From assembly GCA_023663725.1 (NCBI GenBank), contig JAMPGX010000013.1:37489-101488 (forward strand): a stretch of DNA of 64,000 bases. Reading direction: 5' to 3'. The DNA comes from a bacterium. GTDB taxonomy: Bacteria > Bacillota > Clostridia > Lachnospirales > Lachnospiraceae. Every line of letters starts with the position of its first letter. Positions within the stretch are counted from its first letter, which is position 1. This document shows, in pieces, positions 16,187-25,198 of the stretch. The notes beneath the pieces were generated by a model. It searched no databases and was not told the DNA's origin. It was given only the letters and a program-made list of their open reading frames with translations. The position numbers and the translations under genes were made by a program.

Positions 16187-17518
16187 ATGAGAAAGCATTG
16201 GAAATGGGTGTTGGGAATACTGTTGGCAGGGAGTGTGCTGGCGGGCTGCGGCAGTCAGACGGGAGGCGCGGAGCCGCTTACAAGGGGCGGCGAATCGGGT
16301 GTTGCGGGAGACGGCGGGACGGTTCAGGGCGAACCGGATGCGCTGGCGGACATCGTTGAGCCGACCCGGACGCAGATGACACAGGAACCGGTCTGGGACA
16401 GACAGGACACGGCCTCCTATGAGGCACTGCAGCGCTTTTCCCAGCAGTTGATGTCGGTGAATATGGATGGGGACAATCCTCTGCTGTCGCCGGTATCCGC
16501 GTATCTGGCGCTTGGCATGGTGGGCATGGGAGCGCGGGGAGACACCCTGCAGGAGTTCCAGAATGTGTTGGGCGTCAATATGCCGGCGTTGTCAGGGGAG
16601 GTGATGAGAAGATATCCCCAGGAGCAGGAGGGCATGATCCTGACGGTCGCCAACTCCGCCTGGGTGGACCAGCAGCTTGAACCGGACGAACAGTGGATCG
16701 CGGACATGGAGGATATCTTCAAGGGCAAGGGCTATCGGGGTGTGCTCTCCAGTGAGGAGATCATGGAGCAGATCAATAGCTGGTGCAGCGACAATACCAG
16801 AGGACTGATCCCGAAGATGCTGGAGCGGCCTTTGAACGTGGAGGCCCGGCTTGTTCTGTTGAACGCCATCTATTTCAAGGGGGACTGGGCCAGTCCCTTT
16901 GACGCCATGGACACTGCTGAGCGCCCTTTTACCAGGGAGGACGGGACGGAATTGCAGGTGGATACCATGAGCAAGTACGGTGAGGACCAGAGGTACTTAA
17001 GCAGCAGCCTGGGCGAAGGGGTAGTGCTGCCCTACCGGGGTGAGGACTTTGCCTATGTAGCCATTCTTCCCAGAGAGGGTATGCAAGTGCGGGAGCTGTA
17101 CCGACAGCTCACCCCGGAGGCGCTGGCGGAGCTGCTGGAGAGTGAGAGCACGGAGCTGTGCAATCTGCGTCTGCCCAAGTACGAGGTCAGCATGGACAGA
17201 AAGTTGAATGAAAGTTTGCAGGCCATAGGACTGGTCAGGGCCTTTGACGAGGAGTTGGCAGACTTTTCCGGACTGGGAAAAACAGAGCAGGGGGATCCGC
17301 TCTATATCAGTTTGGTGAGACAGAAAGCGGTATTTCGGGTAGATGAGAAGGGGACGGAGGCCGCCGCCGTGACGATGGTTGTCATGGATGAATGTGGGAT
17401 GGTGCTGTCACAGGAGCCCAGAGAGCTGTATTTTGACCGTCCCTTTGTCTATATGATTCTGGATGTGAAGACTCAGGCGCCGCTGTTTGTGGGGATCATG
17501 GATGACCCCGGCAAGTAG
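16187..17518 (+). CDS. Lipoprotein serpin (protease inhibitor) 2
   Basis: 443 aa, exactly as long as the serpin at 14729, with the same start context (AAAGGGGTATCAGAGATATG), the same lipobox LAGC and near-identical core blocks. The hinge is EKGTEAAAVT, but the following loop is MVVMDECGMVLS, sharing only two of 12 residues with its twin before both continue with QEPRELYFDRPF. The copy thus changed just the bait segment that selects the protease. Upstream sequence (GTAACCTTT, then CCCTGTCATATA) is also shared with the first copy, so the duplication included the promoter region. Confidence 0.93.
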   Translation: MRKHWKWVLGILLAGSVLAGCGSQTGGAEPLTRGGESGVAGDGGTVQGEPDALADIVEPTRTQMTQEPVWDRQDTASYEALQRFSQQLMSVNMDGDNPLLSPVSAYLALGMVGMGARGDTLQEFQNVLGVNMPALSGEVMRRYPQEQEGMILTVANSAWVDQQLEPDEQWIADMEDIFKGKGYRGVLSSEEIMEQINSWCSDNTRGLIPKMLERPLNVEARLVLLNAIYFKGDWASPFDAMDTAERPFTREDGTELQVDTMSKYGEDQRYLSSSLGEGVVLPYRGEDFAYVAILPREGMQVRELYRQLTPEALAELLESESTELCNLRLPKYEVSMDRKLNESLQAIGLVRAFDEELADFSGLGKTEQGDPLYISLVRQKAVFRVDEKGTEAAAVTMVVMDECGMVLSQEPRELYFDRPFVYMILDVKTQAPLFVGIMDDPGK

Positions 17519-17541
17519 ATAGTTGGACGAACAAAAATGAA

Positions 17542-17570
17542 TTGATTTTCGGGAGCAGAAAGGATATATT
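17542..17570 (+). promoter_or_regulatory. Promoter upstream of the LytTR regulator
   Basis: -35 TTGATT (17542-17547), 17-base spacer, -10 TATATT (17565-17570). It would start a message near 17577 carrying the small reading frame at 17621 and the two-component genes. Confidence 0.5.
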
Positions 17571-17620
17571 ATTGCTATAGGGGATGACATATATAAAAAA
17601 CGCGGCGGGAGGAAAAAAAC

Positions 17621-17677
17621 ATGGCAGGGACGGTCAGCATGGAAGGTCAGCATAGAAGGGCAGGATATGGGTGCTGA
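17621..17677 (+). CDS. Possible 18-residue leader or signal peptide
   Basis: A short frame, MAGTVSMEGQHRRAGYGC, starts 8 bases after a clear GGGAGG site, in the leader of the LytTR regulator gene, and ends 22 bases before that gene starts. It has no hydrophobic segment, so it does not resemble AgrD-type precursors. It may be a leader peptide or chance. Listed because the ribosome site is as strong as those of real genes here. Confidence 0.25.
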   Translation: MAGTVSMEGQHRRAGYGC

Positions 17678-17699
17678 TCAGCGAAGGTGGAGAGACGGT

Positions 17700-18401
17700 A
17701 TGAGACTTCAGATAGTCATCTGCGACGATGAGCAGGAGCAGGCGCAGACCTTGAGAGCGGCCGTCCTCGCGTGGGCGGAGTCAGCCGCGCATCACTGTGA
17801 GATTCGGGTGTTTCCGTCCGCAGAAGCTTTCTGGTTTGCGAACGGCGCGGATTCGTGTTTTGATATCCTGCTGTTGGATATTGAAATGGCGGGACAGAGC
17901 GGCATCGACCTGGCGAAGCGGCTGCGGCGTGAGGGCAGCCGAGCGGAGATCATTTTTGTCACATCTCACACCGAGTTCTACGGGGAGGGGTATGAGGTTG
18001 ACGCGCTCCATTATCTGCTCAAGCCGATAGACGCACAGAAGCTTGGCAGTGTGTTGACCAAGGCGGTGCGGCAGTTGGAGACAGAGCCGCCTTTTGTAAT
18101 CATTCGCTGTGAGGGGGACACCGTCAAGCTCTATGAGCGCGACATCCTGTACGTTGAGTCATCCCTGCATTATATCGAAATCTGTACGACGAACGGAATG
18201 TATCGGATCAAGGAGAATCTGACGACTTTTGCGGCGCGGCTTTCAGAAGATTTTTACCATACGCATCGCAGCTACTATGTATCGCTGAAGCATGTCACGC
18301 GGATATCCCGCGCGTCGGTCACTCTGGACGGGGGATATGAGCTTCCGCTTGCCCGTGGCCGGTATGACGATATCAACCGTGCGTATATCGAGAGAAACTG
18401 A
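17700..18401 (+). CDS. LytTR-type response regulator
   Basis: 233 aa. Receiver domain with CDDEQEQ near the N-terminus and phospho-acceptor D60 in LLLDIEMAGQSG. LytTR DNA-binding domain at residues ~135-233 (LYVESSLHYIEICTTNGMYRI; FYHTHRSYYVSLKHV). It is of the AgrA/VirR kind. Start is the ATG after AAGGTGGAG; an upstream in-frame start lacks a site. The GHKL kinase gene follows after eight bases, and two ABC exporters lie beyond. The set resembles regulators that control peptide export or immunity, but no precursor gene is visible. Confidence 0.9.
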   Translation: MRLQIVICDDEQEQAQTLRAAVLAWAESAAHHCEIRVFPSAEAFWFANGADSCFDILLLDIEMAGQSGIDLAKRLRREGSRAEIIFVTSHTEFYGEGYEVDALHYLLKPIDAQKLGSVLTKAVRQLETEPPFVIIRCEGDTVKLYERDILYVESSLHYIEICTTNGMYRIKENLTTFAARLSEDFYHTHRSYYVSLKHVTRISRASVTLDGGYELPLARGRYDDINRAYIERN

Positions 18402-18409
18402 GGCATGTT

Positions 18410-19063
18410 ATGACAAGGAAGAACTATTTAAAGCTCGTGGAGTACCAGACGGAGCAGTCGTCCCGCCATCTGGACGAGGTGCGGGGCATTTACATGGAGA
18501 TGCGGGGCTACAAGCATGACCTGCGCCATCATCTGCAGACGCTCAGGGGATACCTCTCGTCAGGGGAGTATGAGCGCGCTCTTTCCTATATCGACGCGCT
18601 GGACAGGGAATTGCAGAGCGTGGATACTCTCTTAAAGACCGGCAATGTATCCGTCGACGCCATCCTTTCCGCGAAGGTCGCTCAGGCTGGAGCGGAGCAT
18701 ATCGCGGTGAATGTCAAGGCCAATATTCCCGATTCCCTCACGATTTCCGATCTGGAACTCAGCATTGTGATCGGCAATCTGCTGGATAACGCGATTGATG
18801 CCTGCCGCGGCGTCACTGGAGAAAAGTTTATCCGCATCTATATGGCGATGAAAGGGAAAATGCTCTATTTCAGTATGCTCAACTCGGCAGAGCGCAAGGA
18901 GGAAAAAGTCTGCAGCCTGTTCCCCTCGCATAAGCAGGGCTTCCATGGCTTCGGGCTGCGCCGGGCCGAGGCGATCATCGAGGAGCACGGAGGCTGGTGC
19001 AAGTATAACAGCGAGGAGGGGGCCTTTACCTCAGAGTTTCTGGTTCCGGCTATGGAATCATAA
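18410..19063 (+). CDS. GHKL sensor kinase without membrane domain
   Basis: 217 aa. Contains the H-box YKHDLRHHLQTL (~residue 34), a dimerisation helix pair, N-box NLLDNAIDAC and a G-box GFGLRRAEAI, as in AgrC/NatK-type kinases. The usual N-terminal membrane sensor of five to seven helices is absent: the protein begins ~25 residues before the H-box. It is either a soluble kinase or the remnant of a longer one; no membrane-coding sequence precedes it, since the response regulator ends eight bases upstream. Ribosome site weak. Confidence 0.85.
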   Translation: MTRKNYLKLVEYQTEQSSRHLDEVRGIYMEMRGYKHDLRHHLQTLRGYLSSGEYERALSYIDALDRELQSVDTLLKTGNVSVDAILSAKVAQAGAEHIAVNVKANIPDSLTISDLELSIVIGNLLDNAIDACRGVTGEKFIRIYMAMKGKMLYFSMLNSAERKEEKVCSLFPSHKQGFHGFGLRRAEAIIEEHGGWCKYNSEEGAFTSEFLVPAMES

Positions 19064-19173
19064 AAATATAAGGCTTAAAACGCAGATCGTGCACAGTGGG
19101 AAACTACTCGTGTACGATTTTACTTTTTTCGGGGCAGTCTATGATAGAATAGCGCAGAAGGGAGTTGAGACAA

Positions 19174-21018
19174 ATGAGAGAAAAGAAGAAAAAACAATCC
19201 CCCAGCCATTCCATGTTGGCGAACGCGCTATGGTCAACCGGTATGCTGGCGCGCAGCAGCCCTGCGGCCTTTGTCATCATGGCGTTGATGATTCCGGTCA
19301 ATATCGGAACTCAGTATCTGGGCATCTGCCTGCCTGCGCTTGTCGTGTCTGAGGTGACGGCAGGGCAGACAGCGAGGCATACCCTGATATCCGTGGGCGG
19401 AATCATACTTGCCCTTATGATGGGTAATCTGTTCAAGCAGGCGCTTCGGCATGTCGAGGACGCCAAGCTCGGTATATACCGCTATAAGCTCAGCGATATG
19501 CTCACCAGAAAAGGTCTGGGTATGTTCTATCAGAACTATGAGAAAAAGGAGGTCCGCGACCTGAAATACAGGGCGGAGCACACGACCTGGATGTGGAACG
19601 GCAAGCTGCCGGTGGCGGATATCGTCAAGAACGCTTTTGGGATCGTGGAAAATCTGCTCGGCTACGCGCTGTTTGGAACGGTGGTGTCCCTGGCCAGCCC
19701 GTGGCTGTTGCCGCTCCTGACGGCGACGCCCCTGGTCCACATCCTGTCGGCGCGATTCTATGATAAGTGGAGATATGCGCACCGCGAGGAGATGGCCGTC
19801 ATCGATGACAGACTGCAATATGTCACAAGACTTCCCGACGACTTTGCCACCGCCAAGGATATCCGCGTATACGGTATGGCAAAGTGGCTGCGGCAGCGCT
19901 TTTGCAGCCTCTCGGCGGAGTGCGCGGTGTGGGAGAGGCGGGACGCCAGGCGTCGCATGGGGACTTCTGTGCCGGATCTGCTGGTGATCCTCCTCAGGGA
20001 CGGCGGCGCCTATGCCCTCCTGATCGCCATGTACTTAAGGGGCAGCATTACGATCAGTCAGTTTGTCCTCTATTTTGCCGCCGTCTCATCCTTTGCGGAG
20101 TGGGTGGGCGGCATCGTGCGCTGTTTTAACGAGATTCGCGCAGGCAGTCTTGCGATCTGTGACTTCCGCGACTATCTGAACTATCCGGACGAGGATGGCA
20201 GCGGCGCGGCGTCGGCGCAGGAGCATATGGCTCACGCGCCGGAGATTGTCTTCGACAGGGTGTGTTATCGGTATGAGGGGGCGCAGGAGGACGCGGTCCA
20301 CGATCTGTCCTTTGCCCTGAAGAGCGGCGAGAGATTGGCGCTGGTGGGCATGAACGGCGCTGGAAAGACCACGGTAGTCAAGCTCCTCTGCGGGCTGTAC
20401 CGTCCCACGGCCGGAGAGATCCGTCTGGATGGGATACCGCTTGACAAGTTTAAGCGGGAGGATTATTACCGGCTGTTCTCCCCTGTATTTCAGGACGTGT
20501 CCACCGCGTTCTTTTCCCTGGCCGAGACGGTCTCCTGCACCCGACTTGCGGACACCGATCTGGAGCGCGCGGCGGAGTGTATGCGCCGGGCAGGACTTGA
20601 GGAGAAGTTGGCGGACTTGCCGCAAGGGATATTGACTAAGTTGGATAAGCATGTCAACCGGGACGCCACGGAGCTGTCGGGAGGTGAAAGCCAGAAATTG
20701 ATGCTGGCCCGCGCGCTCTATAAGGACGCGCCTGTGCTGGCGCTCGACGAGCCCACCGCCGCTCTGGACCCCATTGCCGAGAGCAGAATATATACGCAGT
20801 ATCAGGAGATGTGCAGGGACAAGACATCGCTCTTTATCTCCCATCGTCTCGCCTCCACCTCGTTCTGCGACAGGATTCTGTTCATGGACCACGGACAGAT
20901 CATCGAGGAGGGAACTCATGCCGCGCTGCTGCGACAGAACGGGGAGTATGCCAGACTGTTTGCGATACAGAGCTGCTGGTATCAAGAGGATAGGGAGGTG
21001 GAAGAGTATGACGCTTAA
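19174..21018 (+). CDS. ABC exporter half-transporter 1, peptide-type
   Basis: 614 aa. Membrane domain with six helices (~residues 25-320), ATPase domain with Walker A GMNGAGKTT (~395), signature ELSGGESQKLMLARALYKDA, Walker B VLALDEPTAALDP and switch SHRLAS. The YKDAPVLALDEPTAALDP wording is typical of exporter pairs near peptide or bacteriocin loci in Firmicutes. No N-terminal C39 peptidase, so no leader cleavage. Start ATG 19174 has AAGGGAG at nine bases. The 3' end overlaps the next exporter gene by 11 bases, indicating a heterodimer. Confidence 0.9.
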   Translation: MREKKKKQSPSHSMLANALWSTGMLARSSPAAFVIMALMIPVNIGTQYLGICLPALVVSEVTAGQTARHTLISVGGIILALMMGNLFKQALRHVEDAKLGIYRYKLSDMLTRKGLGMFYQNYEKKEVRDLKYRAEHTTWMWNGKLPVADIVKNAFGIVENLLGYALFGTVVSLASPWLLPLLTATPLVHILSARFYDKWRYAHREEMAVIDDRLQYVTRLPDDFATAKDIRVYGMAKWLRQRFCSLSAECAVWERRDARRRMGTSVPDLLVILLRDGGAYALLIAMYLRGSITISQFVLYFAAVSSFAEWVGGIVRCFNEIRAGSLAICDFRDYLNYPDEDGSGAASAQEHMAHAPEIVFDRVCYRYEGAQEDAVHDLSFALKSGERLALVGMNGAGKTTVVKLLCGLYRPTAGEIRLDGIPLDKFKREDYYRLFSPVFQDVSTAFFSLAETVSCTRLADTDLERAAECMRRAGLEEKLADLPQGILTKLDKHVNRDATELSGGESQKLMLARALYKDAPVLALDEPTAALDPIAESRIYTQYQEMCRDKTSLFISHRLASTSFCDRILFMDHGQIIEEGTHAALLRQNGEYARLFAIQSCWYQEDREVEEYDA

Positions 21019-22834
21019 GGAACATTGGAAGATAGAAAAGCGCGCGGTAAAAAAGTGCTTTGAACTGGAGAAAAAATTTATGATATTTCTGATGCTGGGG
21101 GCGTTCCTGGAGGCGGCGACGGGCTATATCCCGATCTATTTTTCCGCCAGGCTGATCGACGCTCTGGCAGCGCGCGCTCCGCTGGCCGAGTTGGTAAAAT
21201 ATGCCGCTTTGACGGTGGGACTTGTCTTTGCGGTTCGGCTGTTGGGCCTGTTTTTCACAACCAGGAGGGACCTTTACAGGAGCGCAATGTGGCGAAATGA
21301 GGACTGGTCCTACTCTCAAAAGGCTATGGAGATGGCTTATGAGTCGATCGAGGACCCTCAGGTCACACGTCTGAAGTACCGCATCCGCAAGGAGTCGCAG
21401 ACCGGCTTCAACTGGTTTTATCTGATCAACGGTGTGGAGCGTCTGATTCAGGATATGACTCGAATCGCGGTATCCGTAACCATGGCGGCATCTTTTTTCA
21501 TGATTCCCAGCCTGTCTGCGGCAGTTAAGCTGGCCCTGGTTACGGGACTTGCGCTGACGCTTGCGGTCTCGATGCGCCAGACTGCGAGGATCGAAAAGCT
21601 GGAGCGGGAGTTCTGGGACGCAAGCGTGGAGATGAACGTGTACGGCGAACAGTTTTCGAGATATACCGAGGATTACAGTTCGGGCAAGGATATTCGGCTC
21701 TACGGCATGAAGGATTATCTGGCGGATGAGACATTAAGGTATCATGCCGAGTATTACGGCATGGGTGTACAGAAAGCCTGGCGGCAGGCCCTCTGTACAG
21801 TTCCCAATACCCTGCTGAGCTATGTGTTCCGATATGGGGTCTATGCCGTGCTGATCTGTGCCGCCCTCTCCGGGCAGCTCACAGTGGGCTCCATCGCAAA
21901 ATATGTGGCGTGCATCAATCTGCTGATTGCTGCGGTTCTGGATACAGTGAGGGTAGCGCAGCGCATGTTTCAGAACCATCACTACCTCAAACGGTATTTT
22001 GGCTATTTTGACATACCGAACCACATGTACCATGGAAGTCTGACCGTCGAAAAGCGGGATGACAACGATTATCAGGTAGAGTTTCGCCATGTCAGCTTCC
22101 GCTATCCGAACACAGCGAGCTACGCCCTGAAGGATGTCAGTATCCGGTTTAACATCGGGGAAAAGCTTGCCCTTGTGGGTCAGAATGGCTCCGGCAAGAC
22201 CACATTCATCAAGCTCCTCTGCCGTCTGTATGACCCGACGGAGGGAGAGATCCTGCTAAATGGCGTGAATATCAGGAAATACGATTACGACGAGTATATG
22301 TCTATCTTCTCGGTGGTGTTCCAGGATTTTCAGCTCTTTGGCTTTAAGCTGGGCGAGGTGATCGCGTCGGGGGAGCAGTTTTCCCATGATCGTATCGAGG
22401 AATGCCTGGAGAGAGTGTATTTCGGGGACCGATTCCGCGAACTGGCGGACGGCGCGGACACTTATCTCTATAAGAGCTACGACAAATCCGGCGTGGAGAT
22501 CGCAGGGGGCGAGGCGCAGAAGATTGCCCTTGCGCGGGCGCTCTATAAGGACGCGCCGTTTATTCTCCTGGATGAGCCCACCGCGGCGTTGGACCCTGTC
22601 TCGGAATACGAGGTCTACTCCAATTTCAACGCCATCTCCGGAGACAAGACGGCAATCTATATCAGCCACAGGCTGGCCTCCTGCCGCTTCTGCGACAAGA
22701 TCGCCGTATTTGACAGCGGCAGAATCATACAGACAGGCAGCCATGAAAGTCTCCTCTCCGACGCAGCGGGCAAATACCGAGAACTCTGGGAAGCGCAGGC
22801 CCAATACTACACGCGCCAGAGCGCCCCCGCATAG
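21008..22834 (+). CDS. ABC exporter half-transporter 2, peptide-type
   Basis: 608 aa. Same layout as its neighbour: six membrane helices (~25-320), Walker A GQNGSGKTT (~390), signature EIAGGEAQKIALARALYKDA, Walker B ILLDEPTAALDP and switch SHRLAS. The start ATG lies inside the end of the previous gene, with an AGGGAGGTGGAAG site. Both ATPase halves have intact catalytic Glu residues. Substrate unknown; the upstream LytTR/GHKL pair suggests the exporter is induced by a peptide or membrane signal. Confidence 0.9.
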   Translation: MTLKEHWKIEKRAVKKCFELEKKFMIFLMLGAFLEAATGYIPIYFSARLIDALAARAPLAELVKYAALTVGLVFAVRLLGLFFTTRRDLYRSAMWRNEDWSYSQKAMEMAYESIEDPQVTRLKYRIRKESQTGFNWFYLINGVERLIQDMTRIAVSVTMAASFFMIPSLSAAVKLALVTGLALTLAVSMRQTARIEKLEREFWDASVEMNVYGEQFSRYTEDYSSGKDIRLYGMKDYLADETLRYHAEYYGMGVQKAWRQALCTVPNTLLSYVFRYGVYAVLICAALSGQLTVGSIAKYVACINLLIAAVLDTVRVAQRMFQNHHYLKRYFGYFDIPNHMYHGSLTVEKRDDNDYQVEFRHVSFRYPNTASYALKDVSIRFNIGEKLALVGQNGSGKTTFIKLLCRLYDPTEGEILLNGVNIRKYDYDEYMSIFSVVFQDFQLFGFKLGEVIASGEQFSHDRIEECLERVYFGDRFRELADGADTYLYKSYDKSGVEIAGGEAQKIALARALYKDAPFILLDEPTAALDPVSEYEVYSNFNAISGDKTAIYISHRLASCRFCDKIAVFDSGRIIQTGSHESLLSDAAGKYRELWEAQAQYYTRQSAPA

Positions 22835-22984
22835 TGAGAGACAGCTCCTTAGCATTTCCCTGCTGTAACATTTTACTTTCTTTTCCCCAAAATATCTGGT
22901 ATGATAAAAACAGCATTTAAAAACGGATTCCGATCATACGTTTCTGGCAATACTTATATATTGGCAAACAATTGTAGCACTATC

Positions 22985-23144
22985 TATTGCCAGTACCGAA
23001 TTGTGCATATGGTATATTCCATAAGCAATGCCCTTTCGAACCGTCGGTACTTAGATGCTGTTCTTTAGCATCTTATGTACCGCTACGGTGAGAACGGAGC
23101 GAAAGCGTGCTTGCGTTGGAATATACCATGTACACAATGACACT
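22985..23144 (+). repeat. 160-bp palindromic interspersed repeat (copy B)
   Basis: Same length, orientation and boundaries as 10336-10495. Differences fall in pairs: outer arms ATGGTATATTCC/GGAATATACCAT here against ATTGTATATTCC/GGAATATACAAT in copy A, and inner stem GATGCT/AGCATC here against GATGCC/GGCATC. These keep the pairing, so the fold is under selection or is copied as a palindrome. Its right end faces the NUDIX gene ~60 bases on. The 370-base gap 22835-23205 holds nothing else recognisable. Confidence 0.8.
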
Positions 23145-23205
23145 AGCAAAGCATCTAAATTTTGCAAATGTCCATAATAGCATGGAAAAGAGAGGGGACA
23201 TACCA

Positions 23206-23823
23206 ATGAACAGGGTAAAGCAGATCAAAAAGCAGACGGACAACCGCTTCCTGAACCTCTATGAGTTCGAGGCGGAGCATCGGGACGGCGTGACCACACC
23301 CTACTTTGTGGCTTCCCGTGCCAGGAGTCAGGAGGAGCTGAAGGCGCTGTGCCACGATAAACGCTCGGATGGTGTGATCATCTACGCCGTCTACGGGGAG
23401 CAGAAAGATAAGGTGGTGCTGATTCGCCAGTTCCGTTATCCGATCAACGATTATATCTACGAATTCCCCGCCGGACTCGTGGAGGACGGGGAAGACATGT
23501 TTGAGGCGGGAGTGAGAGAGATCTATGAGGAGACAGGACTTACCTTTACTCCCAGGAAGGTGGACGACGCTTACGCCAAGCCCTACTATACGACAGTTGG
23601 CATGACGGACGAGTGCTGCGGCACCGTGTACGGCTACTGCACAGGCGTTCCCAGCAACAGCCATCAGGAGGACTCGGAGGATATTCAGATCGTGCTGGCG
23701 GACCGAGAGGAATGCAAACGAATTCTGCGGGAGGAGAATGTGTCGATCATGTGCGCATATATGCTGATGCACTTTATTCACAGCAGGGAGGAGGACCCGC
23801 TGGCTTTTACGGAGGAGATATAG
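23206..23823 (+). CDS. NUDIX hydrolase, ADP-ribose pyrophosphatase-like
   Basis: 205 aa. A complete NUDIX box, GLVEDGEDMFEAGVREIYEE followed by TGL, lies at ~residues 90-112, giving the metal and pyrophosphate site. The preceding strand pattern (VVLIRQFRYPINDYIYEFPA) is typical of NudF-type enzymes that split ADP-ribose or related nucleotide sugars. Start chosen at the ATG 8-9 bases from GAGAGGGG; an earlier in-frame ATG at 23182 is possible. It lies behind repeat copy B and ahead of the acyltransferase gene. Confidence 0.88.
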   Translation: MNRVKQIKKQTDNRFLNLYEFEAEHRDGVTTPYFVASRARSQEELKALCHDKRSDGVIIYAVYGEQKDKVVLIRQFRYPINDYIYEFPAGLVEDGEDMFEAGVREIYEETGLTFTPRKVDDAYAKPYYTTVGMTDECCGTVYGYCTGVPSNSHQEDSEDIQIVLADREECKRILREENVSIMCAYMLMHFIHSREEDPLAFTEEI

Positions 23824-23860
23824 AGAAGGCAAGACGCTGGCCAGTCTGGGAGGTGATCGC

Positions 23861-25165
23861 ATGGCTGCGGAACAAAAACGTACAGAAGATTGGTATCAGC
23901 TCGATCTGTCAGCTATCGTCTACCCGACTCTGCAGCGGAGGGATTTTTCTTCCGTCTATCGCCTGTCGGTGATCCTGAAGGAAGAGATCGATCCGGCTGT
24001 GCTGCAGCAGGCGGTGGATCAGGTGATGCCCCGTTTTCCCACCTACAAGGCGGCTATCAGAAAAGGTGTATTCTGGCGGTATTTGGAGCCCAATCACCGG
24101 CCCGGCCCCTTTGTGCAGCCGGATGTAAAGAACCCCTGCCAGCCCATGCATTTCAAGGGAAACAATCGGTATCTGGTGCGGTTTTACTACTACGGGGGCA
24201 GGATCGCTCTCGAGGCGCATCACAGCCTGGGCGACGGCACCGGCGGCATGTGTCTGCTGATGACGGTGACGGCCCGGTATATCTGGTTGAAGCATCAGGT
24301 GCGGATACGGCCGGAGGGCTTTGTGCTGGACCCGGAGGGCCAGCCTGACCCGGAGGAGCTGGAGGACGCCTATATGCGTTATGCCAACGCCAAGGTGTGT
24401 CCGCCCAGACCGGGCGAGAAGACCTATCGCGTCAGGGGAACGATGGAGCCCTTTTACACGTTGAACATCATTGACGGAATCATGCCGGTGAAGCAGGTGT
24501 TGGAGGTGGCAAAGCGTTACCGGGCGACGATCACCGAGTATCTCAATGCCGTGCTGATCTATGCCCTGCTGCAGAAGCAGGAGCAGGAGAAGAACCGCAG
24601 GCCCAGGCCGGTAAAGATTGCGATGCCGGTGAATCTGCGCCGTTTTTTCCCATCAAAGACGCTGCGGAACTTTATCACAATGATTTATCCGGGGGTGGAC
24701 CCCAGATTGGGTGAATACACTTTCCCGGAGATCGTGGAGCAGGTGCATAATTATATGCGCTATTATCTAAATGAGAAGCTGCTGCGGGGAGACATCACCA
24801 CCAACGCGGCCACACAGCGCCATCCGCTGATTCGGGTGGTGCCCCTTTTTATCAAGGATTTCGTGGTGCGGCAATTCTATACCAAGGTGCAGGATAAGAA
24901 TTCCTCGGCGGGTCTGACCAATATGGGAGCGCTGCAGGTGCCGGAGGCCATGAAGCCCTATATCGAGCGCTTTGATATCTATATGGGACAGCCTTTTTCT
25001 TCCCGCACGAACTGCGCGATCATCAGCTTTGGCGATGTGTTGACCGTCAATTTTGCCAGCAGCATCATTGAGGCGGATGTGGAGCGGTATTTCTTTCGCA
25101 AGCTCGTGCAGGACGGTATTCATGTGAAGATCGAGAGCAACCGCGGCGATGCGGTCAGGGAATGA
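23861..25165 (+). CDS. Condensation-like acyltransferase
   Basis: 434 aa. Related to alcohol acetyltransferases and condensation domains: two-lobed CoA-dependent acyltransferase fold with the catalytic motif HHSLGDG at ~residues 119-125 and a later structural block (SAGLTNMGALQVPE). No carrier-protein or adenylation gene is near, so a free-standing O-acyltransferase is more likely than peptide synthesis. ATG with a very strong GGGAGGTGATC site. It heads a three-gene run with the zinc-ribbon membrane protein and the esterase, spaced 33 and 26 bases apart. Confidence 0.8.
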   Translation: MAAEQKRTEDWYQLDLSAIVYPTLQRRDFSSVYRLSVILKEEIDPAVLQQAVDQVMPRFPTYKAAIRKGVFWRYLEPNHRPGPFVQPDVKNPCQPMHFKGNNRYLVRFYYYGGRIALEAHHSLGDGTGGMCLLMTVTARYIWLKHQVRIRPEGFVLDPEGQPDPEELEDAYMRYANAKVCPPRPGEKTYRVRGTMEPFYTLNIIDGIMPVKQVLEVAKRYRATITEYLNAVLIYALLQKQEQEKNRRPRPVKIAMPVNLRRFFPSKTLRNFITMIYPGVDPRLGEYTFPEIVEQVHNYMRYYLNEKLLRGDITTNAATQRHPLIRVVPLFIKDFVVRQFYTKVQDKNSSAGLTNMGALQVPEAMKPYIERFDIYMGQPFSSRTNCAIISFGDVLTVNFASSIIEADVERYFFRKLVQDGIHVKIESNRGDAVRE

Positions 25166-25198
25166 CAATCCGTAATGGAATGAAAATGAGGAGCGACT

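Noticed and set aside
19064-23205. Lanthipeptide or double-glycine bacteriocin cluster
   Set aside because: No modification enzyme, C39 peptidase or precursor frame is visible around the exporters.
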